In this document: positions 41,632 to 43,379 of the stretch, one piece after another
Layout: each line of letters begins with the position of its first letter
Numbering within the stretch: position 1 is the stretch's first letter
Origin: Planktothrix paucivesiculata PCC 9631
Lineage (GTDB): Bacteria; Cyanobacteriota; Cyanobacteriia; Cyanobacteriales; Microcoleaceae
Assembly (NCBI RefSeq): GCF_900009265.2
Contig: NZ_LR735008.1
Span: 256,312-299,690, forward strand
Length of the DNA: 43,379 nt
Reading direction: 5' to 3'
The notes under the pieces: generated by a model
What the model saw: only the letters and a program-made list of their open reading frames with translations
Database searches by the model: none
Told to the model about the DNA's origin: nothing
Made by a program: the position numbers and the translations under genes

Positions 41632-43245
41632 TTAAGTCTCGGGATCGATTTCCCCAGCTTCGAGCAGTTTTTTTCGTTCTTCCCGATCAATTTCGGGGAG
41701 TTTAAAGAGTACCCCAGCAAAATACCAATAATAAACTGTAACCGGATCAACATCTAGGGGGTAATAGTAGGTATTGTAGCTAATAATTAACACAAAAACC
41801 CAAAAACAAGCCCCAAAACTACGTAAATTTTTATCTTTAACGGAACGATAGGATTTAAACCCAATAACGACCATGGTAGTCACTAAATAGAGAAAACCGG
41901 CAACTCCCAAGGGCCCAATTTCAAAAATCAGTTTAGGATAGTAGGTTTCAATTAAGGCGGTTTTCCCAAAGATACGAGCGGCATTTGTGGCTCGTCCCAG
42001 TCCCTTTCCTAAAATCCCTTTTTGTCCGCCGCTACTATGTCCAAACTGTTCGGAAATGAAATCGGTGGGGGGGGAAGCATTCCAACGACTGACAAAACTA
42101 TCGACTCGTTCTTGTAAAAATGCTGGGCTGGCTGCTACCGCAATTCCTAAGATTAAACCCAGTCCGGCGAGGATGGGAAGAAATCTTTTTAAGTTAGCAA
42201 CTTGTCCGGTTAAAACTAACAAGATAATAGTGACAACGGGAACCAATGCTAAGGCAATTCGTTGACCGGAAATTACGGCATTAACAAATACCAGTGCCAT
42301 TCCGACTAAACCCGTCATTCGCCACAGGGGAGAAGGATCGCTAAAAGCACTAGCAAAGGTAAAAAAGGCATTGGCAATTAAAAACCAGGCCCATTGCCAA
42401 GGAGCCACAAAGGTTCCGGGTAAACGAATCATATTTTGAGAGGGACTAAAAACTAAAGATCCACCTACAAAACATTTAGCATCCAGAGTGGCTTTGAATA
42501 AATCATCCCCGGTAAGGTGATCGGTTCCTTGGCAACGGCCACTGGCTAGAAATTGATATTGTATGACTCCTAAAACACAACAAATTATGGCTAAAACCAG
42601 GGTTAAACGAGTTAAAAATAAGAGTTCTTTTTTACCTTTAATTTGATAATAGGCACAGGTAATTAAGGGCAAGTATCCAATAAAAGATTTTAACCCCATG
42701 AGTCCGAGTAAAATCGGTTTGTCGCCTTCGGGTTTGAGTTGTTGTAATCCATTTACTAATAATAAAGTTAAACCACAAATAGCGAGAAGTACCATCAAAG
42801 GTTGCTTTAATCCTTTGGGAACAATCATCGGCATTCGCTTGCTTTTCCATTCCTTATATTTGGCAAATAAGGCGGGAAAATAAAAGCCATCTTTAGCAAG
42901 TTGAAATATGGGGCTTCCGCCACCAATCCAGTAGGTGACTGTGCCACTAAATGGTAAATAAATTAAAAACCCCCATAATGCCATATCTGGGTAAAGATAG
43001 GATAGGGCTACAATTAAAATTCCTCCTCCCCCGGCGATCGCTAATTTCGGGCCAGCAACCACAAATAAAATCGCTCCCACAACAACAGCAGCAGTAATAA
43101 TTCCTGACGAGGAAGATATAACTTTCTTAATCGCTTTTGACCGTTGCTTTTGGCGAAGTTTAATTTCTTGTTTGCTTAAAGTCGGTTTCTTGGATTTAGA
43201 TTTTTTTTGAGTGGTTTTTCGCTTTTTTTTAGCTTTTGTAACCAT
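41632..43245 (-). CDS. hpsL: HpsL-like polytopic membrane protein (O-antigen ligase/polymerase type)
   Basis: The protein has 537 residues from the ATG at 43245; another ATG at 43272 would add nine residues not typical of the family. The N-terminus is a striking basic cluster (TKAKKKRKTTQKKSKSKK), then about ten hydrophobic segments between residues about 48 and 510. There is a large outer loop with PPTDFISEQFGHSSGGQKG and LGRATNAARIFGK, like Wzy/WaaL proteins. It probably polymerises or ligates the hormogonium polysaccharide at the membrane. It is the first visible gene of hpsL-hpsN-hpsO; the gap to hpsN is 83 bp. A tnpB-like 3' end lies only about 60 bp upstream of its start. Confidence 0.8.
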   Translation of the reverse strand: MVTKAKKKRKTTQKKSKSKKPTLSKQEIKLRQKQRSKAIKKVISSSSGIITAAVVVGAILFVVAGPKLAIAGGGGILIVALSYLYPDMALWGFLIYLPFSGTVTYWIGGGSPIFQLAKDGFYFPALFAKYKEWKSKRMPMIVPKGLKQPLMVLLAICGLTLLLVNGLQQLKPEGDKPILLGLMGLKSFIGYLPLITCAYYQIKGKKELLFLTRLTLVLAIICCVLGVIQYQFLASGRCQGTDHLTGDDLFKATLDAKCFVGGSLVFSPSQNMIRLPGTFVAPWQWAWFLIANAFFTFASAFSDPSPLWRMTGLVGMALVFVNAVISGQRIALALVPVVTIILLVLTGQVANLKRFLPILAGLGLILGIAVAASPAFLQERVDSFVSRWNASPPTDFISEQFGHSSGGQKGILGKGLGRATNAARIFGKTALIETYYPKLIFEIGPLGVAGFLYLVTTMVVIGFKSYRSVKDKNLRSFGACFWVFVLIISYNTYYYPLDVDPVTVYYWYFAGVLFKLPEIDREERKKLLEAGEIDPET

Positions 43246-43301
43246 GGGAACAGAGCATGAATTTAGCCCCATTATAGATCAAGTTTCAAGGGGCTGGTGA
43301 A

Positions 43302-43379
43302 CTACCCACACTTCTCTACGAGTAAGTGTGGGCTTCTAGCATCAACGGGGATAGCATCAGAAGAAACAGAAGTTTGTTC
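43302..43379 (-). CDS. tnpB: Probable 3' end of a tnpB-type gene (IS200/IS605 family), partial
   Basis: On the minus strand the last 25 codons of an open frame reach the window edge and end in TAG at 43302-43304. The peptide, with S-D-A-I-P-V-D-A-R-S-P and a short tail, looks like the variable C-terminal tail of cyanobacterial TnpB/OrfB proteins. A strong hairpin overlaps the end of the frame, as at IS200/IS605 right ends, where the gene end overlaps the omega-RNA scaffold. No catalytic residue is visible in this fragment, so the identification is tentative. Confidence 0.4.
   Translation of the reverse strand, partial: EQTSVSSDAIPVDARSPHLLVEKCG
43305..43332 (-). repeat. Hairpin at the end of the tnpB-like frame
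   Basis: CCCACACTT (43305-43313) pairs with AAGTGTGGG (43324-43332), and CTC/GAG within the loop extend it. This 9-bp stem overlaps the last codons of the partial frame and fits an IS200/IS605 right-end or omega-RNA structure. Confidence 0.6.

Overview
The window looks like chromosomal DNA of a filamentous, Oscillatoriales-type cyanobacterium, with Planktothrix and its relatives as the best guess. The support is about twenty HIP1 palindromes (GCGATCGC) over 43 kb, an AT-rich background with dense small palindromic repeats, biliverdin reductase (phycobilin synthesis), plant-type [2Fe-2S] ferredoxins, several pentapeptide-repeat proteins, and a hormogonium-polysaccharide (hps) gene set found in filamentous cyanobacteria. 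The species is an inference, because the window contains no 16S rRNA gene.

Layout. 1-7.2 kb: the 3' part of a DUF1574/SGNH-like protein, an NfeD-like protein with two tandem flotillins, and a small membrane protein. 7.2-13.2 kb: arogenate/prephenate dehydrogenase (minus strand), two tandem pentapeptide-repeat paralogues sharing a long unrecognised C-terminal domain, and a helicase-like protein whose ATP-binding motifs look degenerate. 13.2-19.6 kb: tRNA-Glu, an M42 aminopeptidase, two small unknown proteins, a Gfo/Idh/MocA oxidoreductase, agmatinase, an alpha/beta hydrolase, and a MazE/PIN toxin-antitoxin pair. 19.6-26.8 kb, the accessory core: an inverted-repeat element, then a three-gene minus-strand operon (degenerate-P-loop STAND-like protein, MoxR AAA+ ATPase, vWA/FGE fusion), then three small unknown plus-strand genes. 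26.8-32.6 kb: a Tat-exported amine oxidase, a VKOR-DsbA fusion, an OmpR/histidine-kinase pair, a periplasmic OB-like protein and HU. 33-37.5 kb: a pentapeptide protein, an FHA-nucleotide cyclase, an SRPBCC-like protein, biliverdin reductase, and a duplicated ferredoxin transcription unit. 37.5-43.3 kb: a SpoIID/LytB protein, hpsO, hpsN and hpsL, and at the edge what is probably the last 25 codons of a tnpB gene.

Most notable system. The operon 25076-19993 has the gene content of the vWA-MoxR ternary conflict systems known from comparative genomics of multicellular bacteria. Its largest protein ends in a C-type-lectin/FGE fold whose last ~40 codons look like the variable region (VR) of a diversity-generating retroelement (DGR). 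At the expected variable positions 13 of 15 codons are NNC or NNT, as expected after adenine mutagenesis of AAC/AAT codons, and the stretch is poor in adenine while the framework codons are conserved. No reverse transcriptase or template repeat lies in the window, so the retroelement would have to act in trans. The picture is a hypervariable ligand sensor wired to a MoxR/STAND-like switch. The domain content is read from the sequence and the diversification is inferred.

Other points of interest are the ferredoxin duplication (promoter, leader, gene and terminator copied together), a hydrolase gene whose 3' end is made of dispersed-repeat DNA, and possible IS200/IS605 end remnants at two further places.
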